Below are positions 51,901 through 63,093 of a stretch of 64,000 nt of DNA, piece by piece (within the stretch, counting starts at the first letter, position 1; the number at the start of each line of letters is the position of its first letter). The translations under genes and the position numbers were made by a program. The stretch is from Ceratodon purpureus (taxonomy: Eukaryota > Streptophyta > Bryopsida > Pseudoditrichales > Ditrichaceae): assembly GCA_014871385.1 (NCBI GenBank), contig CM026431.1, positions 8,243,778-8,307,777 on the forward strand, read 5' to 3'. The notes beneath the pieces were generated by a model that saw only the letters and a program-made list of their open reading frames with translations, did not search any database and was not told the DNA's origin.

Positions 51901-54900
51901 TAGATACCTCTTATTATTACTGCGACCTCCACTATATATTTTGGAATCTTCTTGTAAAAAGAGCAACTGCAAATTATTTATACAAACATTGTAGGTTATA
52001 GGCTATTTATAATTTTCATAACAATTAGACACTCTTCTTTGAAAGGTATTAGTATGTAAATTGTTTTTTTTTATTTTTTAAATGAAATGCATATAATAGT
52101 GGAATACATTTGAGTAAGTTTTCTTACTAAGCCAAGTCCACTAGATCAACAATATACCAATCTTTGGAAGACAAAAATTCATTTAGCATTATGTGTATCT
52201 GCATTCAACTCATTCATTCACCTAATAATTAAGCATTTTTTGTTAATTTATATTACCTCTAAAGTTTAGTTCTTTAATGTGTCAACTCGTGTATCAATCT
52301 TTGGAGTATTGGGTGCATTTTTTTTCACTCTTAAAAAACAACCCCGCACCATTGTCTACTTTTTTATTTGAACGTCATTTGGAACAAACCAATTTTTTAT
52401 AATTTTCCCCTTGTGGTTGTCATTGAGTGAGATATATCATATACCATGATTGATGACTCCAAATCATTTGTATCAATCTGGGGTTTTAATATAAGAATTT
52501 TTGCTTATGTGCATAAGAACAACGTTGATTAGATCTTTTAATGTATCTATTGCACAAATATTGAGTGCTACCAGCTTGTTTATTAAAATAATTATTGTTG
52601 ATTTCTGTTCCCAACCTTAGCATAAGACTTTTCCAAATATTTGATGCACATTCATCACCCAAATCATTGAATGCCTTCTCTGCTGCAAGTGTGCTTTTTG
52701 ACCTGTGATATGGAACAATATGTGTTTGTTTGTTCTTTCTGCATTGATCAAATAACCACAATTTTTGTTTTTGTAATTTCCTAGATTGATTTTGTTTTTA
52801 AATTTGGTTTGGCCATGCGGTGGTGTTTGTGATAGTAAGAATTTCATAGTCTTGATGTAGACTAACATAAACTTCTTTCATATACATTCAGAATATTGTG
52901 AGCTATCAGATGGAATAATTCTTTTTGCACAATTGATGAAGAAAGTTCTGATGCATTGAAAGTGGCTAATCTCGTCGAAGTGGTCTTCGCCAATTTATCC
53001 TTTTTGTATATGTTTTTCCATTTCATTATTTCATTATTTAACTTTTTATGCTCCCAACATCGTTTAGTTGTCTTTGGAAAACAACTACTTGGGATACTTG
53101 AGTATGTAATGTGTAGTTCTATATCTTGAGGTAAATATAATCCTTGCAGTCTACTACAATATAAAACACTAATGGGTGAAATGAAACATTGTATCATTAA
53201 TCTACATTTGAATTTAGTGAATTCTCTACATCCTTCTAGAACTGCATAAAATTGTAATATACAATCTATTTCAAAACCTCAATCATTTATTTAATGGAAG
53301 TATTATTATTTATTAACATTAAAAGTGTCGATTGCTTATATGCTTGAGAATAGGATAGTTAATGGTACTTCTGGTTTTACTCTAAAGGACTCTCAAAGGA
53401 CACTCACCATGATCCATCTCATTTATCAACGTAAAAAAGTTTCCATTGCTTAAAGTGGAAATCTAGATTGAAGATAAGAAATTACTTAGGATTACACTAT
53501 TTGGAAGTCAAAAAAAGTTTGATTACTCCTTGTGTTGGTAGAGAGCTCCGAGAGAGGTGGATCTAAGGTTCTTAAATAAATAAGATTTGCAGCAAATTAA
53601 TTTTGATTCATGTAAAATATCATTCATATGTTAGAATGTGGATGTTTTCACCAATTGTCATATTTTGATAAGTTAAACAATTGTGGCGGATGCTCCCAAT
53701 TAAAATGTTAAATAGATTTGTAAATGGTTAAACAAACTCTAATGTCACGGGTGGCTTTTTGGCAGTTTTGAGGCTACTCGACTTTAGGTGTTAACCTTAA
53801 TTGAAAACAATAATCGCAGACAAGGAATTTGGTCACGATGAATTATCGAAAGCATAGTTAAATTGTAATTCCTATAATAAAAATTCCAAAGTTTTGAACA
53901 AAATATTTGAAGCACCTCCAATAATCGAAAGATTAAAAATCATTTAATTTGAAATTATAAATGAAAGATTAAAAATCATAAATGGAAGATCAAAAATCAT
54001 GAATGGAAGATCAAAAATCATGAATGGAAGAACAAAATCATAAATGGAAGATTGAAAATCATTTATGGAAAATTAAAAATTAAAAATAGATACTTGGTAA
54101 GACAAACCAAATATCTAAAGATGATTTTTGAAAATCCAAAAATGAAAATTAAAAAATACAAATATGAAAAATACAAATATTGAAAAAATACAAATATTAC
54201 AAAAAGAAAAATGTCAAAAATACTTATTTTGGGATAGAGGGAATATATATATTGTATTATTTACTTCAAGCCACACTAAATATTAACTCAAGGGTATATT
54301 TTTTATCTCAAGGTAATTTTTTTTACTAAGATCGAAGAATTTGGTACTACTCATTTAGGAGAACATCCATAAACATACTTTAGGTGGTAAAAGTATCCAT
54401 TCTACCTAATAAAATATATCTTCATTTAAAAAAAATTAATGCACATTGGGCTATAACTGATGTAATTTTTTATTTTGAATTATTTAATTATATTTAACCC
54501 TTAATGATCCTTGTGTTTTTGGGAACTTGAAACCTCAAAACTGAAATTTTCTACCTCTATGTACTCTAGAGGGTATGTCCAATTCTTTTAAAAAAATAAA
54601 ATAGACTTTCAATCATAAGATCTTGTACATAAGCTTATTTTAAGTTACCATTTCAAGATTTGAGAAACTCATGAACTCTTTTCTGACCTTCATGCAAATT
54701 ATTTTTTTGAAGCATGTTTGAAAACGTTAGTATAGTAAATCATGCATCACATTACATATATTTGATTTTAGAAGAAACTAAACAATGATTAGGTGCCTTC
54801 ATTAGTTTTTGATTTTTGAGTTAAATTTTTATTGAAAATTTCTAGAATCTCGAATTTTGATAAATTTGAAAGAGATAATTCAAAAATGACTAAAAACTTT

Positions 54901-56899
54901 GAAGCTTGTCTTTGGAGGCTGCCCTTGTAAGACTGGGTCTTTTTGTAATTTGAGTACTGATTTGGTTATAAACATACTTTTAGAAAGAAAAATAAAGAAA
55001 AAAATTTAAAAATTTAAAAATTAAACTACCCTATTTGTACTTGAAAATTAAAATTTCTACATAAAGGTTTCAAAATTGGAATTTGGGTTTGCAAATTTTA
55101 CCACATGCACATGGTATGTTTAACCACACTCACACCAAATTACAGACCAAATTACTTAAATTAAACATTTAATCTAAGCTACATGAAATTGCAAAAACTA
55201 GTTTTAGATTTTAAGGATCTTTAGAATCTAACTACATTGAAATCATCATACATTGCATAGGCCCACAATATTTACAAGAGGCTTTATTAAACGTTATTTT
55301 TTTCAAAATATTATTATTATAAATTTTATTCGATTTTGATGAAATTTTGTTTAAATGGATGAGAATTTGTCCAAATGGATGAATGTACCCATGCCATTCA
55401 CCCACTCAAAGTATATGGTGATTTTGGTGTAGACATGTGCTTTCATCATTTAACACATGCCTTTAATGCTCCAGCCATGCTCTCTTTTCCACAGCCCCAT
55501 GCAACTTATGACCATGGACCTCGTGAGATGGGCTCTTGGGTTTCTAATCAAATGTACCACCCTAAAGTCCTTGTCATGTAAGGCCAGAAACTAAATATAT
55601 TGTTAATAATGTTAATAGAATAATATTGTGTCATTGTTAGAATGTCCATCAAGGGAGTTTTATAAAATTCATTAATACTAAATAACATTACTACATGATA
55701 CATTTCTAACTAGGTAATTTAATGATGTAGAATTTACTTGTCCAATTAGTTGCTCCTTGATAGGTCTAACCATGTAGAATTCCACGTAATCACCATTGGT
55801 GAAAGTACTCTCTTGGTTGGGGAGAGGTTTTGTTCTAAGGACGAAGGGTAGCAAGGACGAAGTGTAGCAACATAGGTAGTAGGGGCCTCTCTTTCAGTCC
55901 AAATAATTTATAATGTTCTTTGTGGTAAGCAAATGGGGCGTGGCGATACAATTTCTTATAAGCGCACAACGTGGTGGCACTCGCAATCAACTCTATTGCT
56001 ACACAGAAGGATTCTGGATGATCATCCAAGGCTAAACAATCCTTACACTCATATAGAACGTCTTGATGTCCTTGTCCGAGTAGCATGGAGTTGTGATTTT
56101 CTCTGCTGAGATGTCTTAACTACACCAAGGATTGTTGGTTTCTTCTTCCTCTTCACTACATGTTGGAACTTCTCTTGTCGCAACATCTCATCTACAACAT
56201 TGACAATGAGCAACATCACATTTCTTAAATTCAAATGGACAAACAAATAATTTCCAAAATTATTTTGCAAATGAGAAAAGACAACAAGGTAACCGGTTGG
56301 TCAAATACTTTGCCAGCAAAGATGATGTCGGATATGAATATCGCTCAATAACTCAGTCTAGCTCATCTTGAAAAGGAACCACTAAACAAATCCCTTGATC
56401 TGAAGCGATAAGTAATCCTCTACATCTGACTCGCTCACGAACACGGCCTGATCGACTTTGGTGACGTATGTACAGCCGCGTGCGCACCATCAGACTGTTC
56501 AAGTGTACTGTACTAGCTCCCTGCCACAACATCAACAAACATTCAGTCTCTTATCTGATGTTGCAATCACAAAGTTGCAATATGGCAAGCAGAAAACAGA
56601 GACATCAATGCTGCAGTTCAAAACTAAAAAATGATGAATTGGAGCATGATGCTACGAATTGAATCAAGCACTACGGCCTTCTTAACCGTGTTTACTATAT
56701 GTGACAGCAATATCTACAAACAACACTCATATGTATCGATGAAAGCAGGGTCTTTGATTCTACAGTGGTGTCGGGTTCCGCTTCAATACAACGAGTGCAA
56801 GCACAAGAATGGTAAGCACCATACAGGCCTTGAAGGGGACGTCAGTTGGGTCATTGTTACTAAGGTAATAACTTGCGTTTGAATGTGATAAGGGCAGCA
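48981..56899. other. Gene-poor AT-rich region
   Basis: Nearly 8 kb without a supported gene. 49500-50750 has mixed composition and short ORFs of no recognised family (a 92-codon minus-strand ORF at 49543-49821 is the longest). 50900-55700 is strongly AT-rich with tandem A/T words. 55800-56850 has short ORFs on both strands, none recognised. Confidence 0.5.
53955..54078. repeat. Tandem repeat of about 20 bases, roughly six copies
   Basis: Units of the type AATGGAAGATCAAAAATCAT follow each other with small variations. They are non-coding and AT-rich. Confidence 0.85.
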
Positions 56900-57299
56900 A
56901 TGGTGTCACTGGCAAGGGATCTAGCAATTTGGGATGCGTTTGTGAAAAACAAAAAGGTCCAAGAGCTCATGCGAGCGCTTACAATGAATGTCCCGTACAC
57001 TAGAGGTTTGTGTTAATCTCATCACTTCCATACGTCCGATGCTGAAATGAATTATCCATATTCGCTTGTTTATCTATCTTTACTTAAATTGTGTTGTTCA
57101 ATCGGATGTAGGTTATGAAGAAGTGTCAAGCTCGTCCACTTCAACGCAACCACAGCCGCGCGTGAATCCATTCTTGGTGGCATTCAACTGCATAAGGAAT
57201 GTGCTGTAGGAGGTGATGGATACCATTGTAGACATTGTAAACGGTGTGTTCGGGTTTGTGGACTGGAAGATTTTCGGTGACAAATCCCAGCATGCTTAA
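56900..57299 (+). pseudogene. Small plant-specific helical protein, probably a pseudogene
   Basis: Exon 56900-57005 starts MVSLARDLAIWDAFVKNKKV and exon 57112-57299 continues in phase after a GT-AG intron. It has the layout of small plant proteins with an N-terminal D-x-A-x-W-D-A helix, a Ser-rich linker and a C-terminal amphipathic helix (MDTIVDIVNGVFGFVDWKIF). An in-frame TAG at 57207-57209 interrupts exon 2, 30 codons before the natural TAA. A preceding acceptor (AAGGGCAG) suggests a further 5' exon, which was not resolved. It is either a recent pseudogene or a gene truncated by one stop. The family name is not known to me. Confidence 0.45.
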
Positions 57300-57829
57300 A
57301 CGCTTATTATAGTAGCAAGTAGTACATGGAAACTGAGATGAGAGAATGCCCACCCACAGTTTCTCCTGCATCAGCGATCAGATCCGCAAACTTCTCAATG
57401 TCATTTCTTTTCCACGCTGTTCTAATAGACCTACTTGCACACAGAATTCAACAAAGGATGGGCGTATCATTCTTGAGTAGGGCACAAGCTATGAGTTTTC
57501 AAATCACAAGTACAACACTAGCATGAGAAGACAACTCTTCAAGGAGCTTTCAAATTTGCTTCTCATTATGAATGTTTCGGTTTTTGGATAAAGAGGGTTA
57601 CCCAGTCCTTGGTCGAGATGGTGCGCATTACGCGTTCTCCCTCTCTAGAAACCTGTGTGCTCACATCGCTGCTCAAACCCACCGCATTTGCTCAATAATT
57701 GTTCACCAAACTAGAGTTGTTTATCTGATTAGGATTGTTAGGTCTTGGTATCTTACCATAACTTCTTGACCTTCTAAAAAGAGATCGAGCTGAGAAATAA
57801 GGTCCTGGCCCCCGGTAGGATTCTGTAGA

Positions 57830-58043
57830 ATATAGCTAAGTGCACCTATACAAAACACAAGGCTCAAAGAAGAAAGATAAACAATGCCGACTCTCTTAAT
57901 CCATCTACACAAAAAGGGGCGTCAGCTGCAGGATCTTGAGAATCTGGCAAAGTGTACCTCTGCAAAACACAAGGTCCAGAGAAGAAAGATGAACACTGCC
58001 GACTCTCTTGATCCAACTACAAAATTAGGGGCGTCAGCTGCAA
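57830..58043. repeat. Two-copy 112-base tandem repeat
   Basis: Units at about 57830-57931 and 57942-58043 share AAAACACAAGG, GAAGAAAGAT, TGCCGACTCTCTT and GGGGCGTCAGCTGCA with about 85 percent identity by eye. Confidence 0.85.
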
Positions 58044-58315
58044 TGTCGTTGGTACTCGATGCTCACAGCCGTGGACTTGGACGGCGTTACTTTCGTAGGA
58101 GGGGCCGGGGATGAAGAGGACGACGGGGACGACAAAGGCAACGGCTCGGAAGTGGGAGGAGTAGACGGGGCGGGGGACATCGCAATCGACAATGCAGCAC
58201 TAGGCCGTCTCAATGGACCCTCAGCATTGGCAGCTCGGACGACGGACAGTCGCTTGTATCTGAGATGTGGTAACAAGGATGCTAAAAGTGCAATAGCCAA
58301 AAACGCTATGCTCAA
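58034..58315 (-). CDS. Possible AGP-like Pro/Ser-rich membrane or secreted peptide
   Basis: A 93-codon minus-strand open frame with a hydrophobic start (IAFLAIALLASLLPHL) and a Pro/Ser/Thr-rich middle (MSPAPSTPPTSEPLPLSSPS), which resembles arabinogalactan-protein composition. No ATG is at its head, it overlaps a tandem repeat, and an upstream exon would be needed. Weakly supported. Confidence 0.2.
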   Translation of the reverse strand: MSIAFLAIALLASLLPHLRYKRLSVVRAANAEGPLRRPSAALSIAMSPAPSTPPTSEPLPLSSPSSSSSPAPPTKVTPSKSTAVSIEYQRHCS

Positions 58316-59890
58316 ATCCCCACCCCTAGGGTTTACTTGATCCTAGAATTCGTCTCATTCATGCGTACTCCGTTTCTAAATTCTTGCATAAAAGCGAGAC
58401 TCATGACAGAATCATTGAAAAATCATTGAGCACAATCGACTCTACCTGATAGCCGACAACAACGGCTCCCAACATCGCCATTGCTGTTGGAGATGATAAT
58501 TTTGACATGCCTTTTTGACATACCTTTCTATCATCATATTTGAACGGCAGTCATCAACAGGAGCTATAGCGGTGCACCAGACTAGGAGCATTTTCTGTGC
58601 GCACTTGGAATCTATTCAAGAACGGAGCTTTGCAAGTTGAAGTTTTTCAGAGAGAGCACAAATCATCGTTTTCTGCCCAGAAAAAGCACTCTAGCGATTC
58701 ATCCTCAATAAGATGGGCAGTGCAGGAGCTGAGGAAGGAACACGCATCATCGGGCGTCAGCCATTGAAGAAGGTTCGATTCAGTTGTGCGCAAAAACGCT
58801 TGCATTTTCATTTGAGCCTCGCGAGTATGAATCATCCTTTTTCTGAAGGCAATATGGTGGCAAGCAATATGGCAGGCGCAGTTCAAATGAGAAATGAGGG
58901 GAGAGCAGAAGTAAGTTGCACTCTAAACCGCCGTCCCTAAGTTCATCCAACATTCATCCAATCGTTATGCTTGTTAAGCTAACCCCTCAAGTGTGTGGTC
59001 AGGGGACTCGTGTTGGGGGTGTGTAGGGTTTGAGAATGCTGTGCAGATGATGGAATTGGATGTGATACGGAGGAGCAGCGTCTCTTAGCGTGAGTCCGTC
59101 AACAAGCCATTATCATACAGGCAGAGCGACACTTCCATACTACGCCTAGAAAATAATGGTATTCCACAAGGAAAATCCTGGTTCTCTAGTAGTGATGTTG
59201 TCTTCTCGGGAGCTGGTTTCTAATGTGTTTGCGTTGCATTTGAATCATGCTTTTTCGGTTCCTTGTGAATTGTGTAATACAAGCGCACTGATATATATAC
59301 CTTAGTGATATACCAATGGGCATGAAATACCAATGCTCAGCTAGGATGCTTTAAAATATTACTTGTTGATTATAAAACTTAAATTTATAAAAGTGCATAA
59401 TAACAATTGGCTTATGAAGAAGCATGACACACCCCGTTGGAAAGGGGCAAGGACTGATGGAATTCAATGTCCGGATATGCCAACCCACATTATGTATCCT
59501 CTGTTTAGAAATGAACATTTGAAGTACCCCAAATTCCTCATTGGTTCGACAAAGAGACTGTGACTACGGTATTGACATACGATTGAGATATTAGCTGAAA
59601 TTGTGATTATTCTATGTAGTGAGTCCTCTGCGTACGTAGTGCTTCTGTTGTACCTGATGAATTCCAATAGTTACTACGTTAGTTGATTGCCTACTAGGAC
59701 CATGGTACCAATGGTAGCCTTAAGCCATTCAACCTATCAGTTTCGTGTCCGGACAATGATACCAATGTGGGACTTGGTGGCTGTCGTTGTCGCCTTCATA
59801 CCAATCGTACGCATTAGGAGAAGTTTGGGGTCTCCAACGGGCCTTTTCCATGTTTTCTGTGCCAAAATTTTTGCCATGCCCGTGCACTTT

Positions 59891-59919
59891 ACCTGCTGGC
59901 ACCAACTGTGCCAGCAGGT
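59891..59919. repeat. Perfect hairpin (11-bp stem, 7-base loop)
   Basis: ACCTGCTGGCA and TGCCAGCAGGT flank the loop CCAACTG. The next 35 bases contain further CTGCCAGCAG-type words. A run of CCCCA units follows at 59985-60008. Confidence 0.8.
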
Positions 59920-60080
59920 CGCCAAATGCTGCCAGCAGTGACAGCAGTTGGCATTTGGGGGGTCCAGCCAATCGCTTCCCTTCCCCACCCCACCCCACCC
60001 CACCCCCCCATTGGACAATATAAGCAGTAATGACACTGTCACCGACCGTGTGCCCACTGTATCACCCCATTGGACAGTAC

Positions 60081-60144
60081 CGAATCCTGTTGTCAGCGGA
60101 TCCTGTTGTCAGCGAATCCTGCTGTCAGCGAATTTTGTTGTCAG
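60081..60144. repeat. 16-base tandem repeat, four copies
   Basis: Units CGAATCCTGTTGTCAG, CGGATCCTGTTGTCAG, CGAATCCTGCTGTCAG and CGAATTTTGTTGTCAG run head to tail. A longer word TGTCAGCGGGCAGGA recurs at 60139 and 60181. They lie 300-370 bases upstream of the orphan ORF. Confidence 0.92.
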
Positions 60145-60447
60145 CGGGCAGGATATCGACCAATGAGATTTCGAAGAGAAGTGTCAGCGGGCAGGAAGCT
60201 CACCTAATCCGGGCTGTCTTACAAGGCCCGTTGGAGACCTGATTTTTCCCCTAATGCAATGCCAATGGGGATCCCGATGGGCTGCACAGAGAAACCTGGA
60301 ATTGCTTTCTAGCTCCACCACTTCTTTTGGAGGTTGGGCTTGCGGCTAGTTTGCTTTGTTTTGCAGATTTGACAACCCAATTGGAGGTTTAGTGATAGAT
60401 TGGAGGTTTGTGTGTTCACTGCAGTTTTTGGGACACCCACATTTATA

Positions 60448-61095
60448 ATGGCTGCGCTTCGAGGTGAATTTCTTTGGGAGGCGTGTTCCGACCTCCAGCA
60501 TATCCCATGCTTTGGAGACCTTTTAGCTACTTTAGCGGACAATGATGCGGTCTACATTAAGTTTTGGGAGCACAGCGACTCCGGCCCACTTTTGTCTTCG
60601 TTTCGTGGTGCATGGCTTCCTGCAATTTTTGACATGCGCATAGTTTGTTTGGAGAATGCTAGTGTAGACAATGGTATAAACTTGCCGGATTTCTATAGGG
60701 CATTATGCTCGTACAAGTGGGAGCGGCAAAGCGATGCCTGGATGTGCGGTGGGTGTTCAAAATTGGTATCTCTTCCTTCCCATGGTGGACTTGGATGCCT
60801 TGGTGAAATTGAACCATCCTGTCACAACGTCTGCCTATTGTTTTGGAGGAATGACGGACCAACATGTGATCCCGCTTTGGAGGTCAGTTGGTCGGATCCT
60901 TTGCAGCCTATTGACAATGCTGTGATCCTGGGTGTCCGGGACAAAGTTGGCCTGAGTTCCAACATGATCAGAAGAAGACTCTCCAAATTGGTAGTTGGCC
61001 GAGGTGTTCCGTGGATGAAAGAGGGTCCTACATACCAGTGCCTCATGCAGAAGAGTACCTTTGACAATCGACTTGAATTTGGCCCAGCAATGTAA
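60448..61095 (+). CDS. Orphan single-exon protein, 215 residues
   Basis: Open frame from ATG at 60448 (MAALRGEFLWEACSDLQHIP) to TAA... the stop codon ends at 61095. The frame is also open upstream to about 60400 without another ATG. Composition is protein-like: balanced, Cys- and Trp-containing, with MCGGC near residue 97 and a basic segment MIRRRLSKLVVGRG near residue 180. There is no signal peptide or membrane helix. No family is recognised. It is unspliced and sits among repeats, so it could be a lineage-specific gene or a captured transposon ORF. Confidence 0.5.
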   Translation: MAALRGEFLWEACSDLQHIPCFGDLLATLADNDAVYIKFWEHSDSGPLLSSFRGAWLPAIFDMRIVCLENASVDNGINLPDFYRALCSYKWERQSDAWMCGGCSKLVSLPSHGGLGCLGEIEPSCHNVCLLFWRNDGPTCDPALEVSWSDPLQPIDNAVILGVRDKVGLSSNMIRRRLSKLVVGRGVPWMKEGPTYQCLMQKSTFDNRLEFGPAM

Positions 61096-61565
61096 GTAGT
61101 ATTGGTGAGTGTTTGGGGGTAAAGTGGTAGTTTTTTTCCAATTGGGAGAGTAGCTGTATTCAGGCATATATAGAGTAGTTGCAAATTGGGTATGGGACCA
61201 GCAGGTTGGAGCTATTTCAGTTGGTTCAACCGATTGGTAGTTTCTGTTTTCATGTGCCATTTAGGTTTCTGGTTTTCCAATTGGTAGTTTAGTCGTCTTT
61301 TACAGCGGAGCAGGACGTCTTTCCTGTCCAAAGTAAAACAATTGTGTTCATGTTCTTTTCCACTTCTGAGCAATGCAATGAATGTTGACGAATCTGCTTG
61401 AAATTAAATTGGAATGATCGGAAAATTTGGTTCTGGATGGAATATCTGTGGAAGATTGGGATGTGATTTGGGGTCAAATTTCTATATAGAGAGCCTTTTG
61501 TCCTCTATAATGTCTACATTTGTCCTCTGTATTGTATACACTGACACTTGAATTGTATGGGTGGA
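61096..61565. other. Intergenic, no gene seen
   Basis: 3' flank of the orphan ORF with several CAATTGG words. Nothing else is supported. Confidence 0.4.
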
Positions 61566-62303
61566 GGAGGGAAGCACAATAAAGTTTACCACAAAAGTGC
61601 CTAGCTCATTGCCAATTTCAGCCATTGTTGTAAACACTAAGAAAAGTGACATATAATTTGATGAGATGTTGGAAGGGGCTTTGGGTATACAAAATAGACT
61701 TGCTCATCTTGAGTCTACAAAATTTTGGAACCGATGCGTGGCTTCTACAATGCCTTACGAGCCACAGAAAGTGCGACAAAGTGAAATGGTATGATTTGAA
61801 GAAGTGGACAGAAAACAATGCCCGGATGTCAGAAATCACTTTTGACTGCACTGTACCCCCCGATTGTTAGCTGCGATTTATGAAATGGGCCTGAGCAGTT
61901 AGTTCAGAAGTTTGTACGGGCAAAAAGTTTCGTTCCGATGTTTTCGGGGACCTCTTTTCCACGAAACTTTTTGTGAGGTTTTTTCCACCAAACATTGTTT
62001 TTTAAATTGGGAAAAACATCCTCTAAAGACAATAGACGGCCCCAAATGAAGAAATTAAGACTTTGGAAAAGTTCATTTTCATGTTTTAGAACTAGCGGTC
62101 AAATTAAGTTTCAATTGACGATGTTTTTTTTATAAAGATGCCTGTAAGATACCTTGTGACACCTAAAAAAGTGACTAAAATGCTCAAAAACTACACCAAA
62201 ATGCTCAAAATCAGCTTTGAGTAATAAAAAACAGCACACTTCATATTCACTTCCTAGTGGTCACATTTTGCACTTTTTGGTACACTTTATTGTGCTTCCC
62301 CCC
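61566..62303. mobile_element. Non-autonomous DNA transposon 'G6', copy 2 (4-bp TSD TGGA)
   Basis: Same orientation as copy 1 at 43167-43903, with high identity (about 90 percent or more in the right half by eye). Flanked by TGGA at 61562-61565 and 62304-62307. The left end has one change in the G run. No transposase is encoded. Confidence 0.88.
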
Positions 62304-63093
62304 TGGAATGATTGAGCGGCTTGTTGTTTGTAGAATTCAATTGGAAATTTGATCCACATCTACTGTGTGTGCATATGAATGCATATGATTGACCTGGTCT
62401 GGTTTTGATCTACAATTGGTGTGTGTATATATAACAATTGGTGTGTGCATATATAAGAATTGGTGTGTGTATACAATAACGATTGCAACCCAATAGTTCT
62501 ATCCATTTTTTCATTAATGTTCCAATTGTTGTTCTATGCTTCCACCAATTTCCGTCGACGTCCACCTCGTCCACCCTAAAACCTTGTCCACCTCCAATTG
62601 TTGTTGTCTGCTTCCAGCAATTTCTGACGACGTCGTCCACTCCCACCTTGTCCACCTCCAGAGAAACGTAAACCAATACCACGTCAACTGAAACCCTTCC
62701 CTGCGATACCTAAACCTGCTGTAAGACCTGGCAACCTATACAACCAATTTGTTCGTTCACGCCAATTTAAAATGCATTTTTTTGGTTTAGACTTCGGTTC
62801 GGAGCGTCCCAACAATTTGAGGATCTGCCCAGAAGTTTTTCCTAAAACTCACGGATATGCAACGTCAGGCTCTCAGAAGTTGTTCAAGTTCAAGGGACGT
62901 CCAGGTAAACCTAAATCGGCGTGAAAATCCTTCTATCCCTGTATTGAATTAATGGTGCCATACATTTTCGTCGCTGTATTATGGGTTTTCGTCCATGTCC
63001 AATACGTTCCCATTGCCGTCATATGGATTTAAGTCATCCTGCACCAGGACGAAGTCAACGTCAGAGGAGGAGGTCGCCACCCATTCAGTATTC
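62304..63093. other. Intergenic with a 22-base tandem repeat
   Basis: Includes three 22-base units at 62412-62477 and a C/T-rich stretch at 62520-62660 with two related TCCACC...CAATTGTTGTT blocks. No gene is recognised. Confidence 0.4.
62412..62477. repeat. 22-base tandem repeat, three copies
   Basis: Units of the type ACAATTGGTGTGTGTATATA spaced exactly 22 bases apart (AATTGG at 62414, 62436 and 62458). Confidence 0.9.

Larger units (their letters stand above)
57300..60447. other. Intergenic with tandem repeats and the orphan ORF promoter
   Basis: Contains the 112-base tandem repeat, a Pro/Ser-rich minus-strand ORF, unassigned short ORFs (one plus-strand reading at 58713 starts MGSAGAEEGTRIIGRQPLKK and reaches a donor-like GTAAGT near 58912), a perfect hairpin, and a 16-base tandem repeat. 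Confidence 0.4.

Noticed and set aside
52486-53197. Minus-strand open frames of about 90-110 codons
   Set aside because: AT-rich composition, no recognised motif, no splice context.
53955-54078. Possible CRISPR-like array
   Set aside because: Units are adjacent without spacers and AT-rich; it is a simple tandem repeat in a plant nuclear genome.
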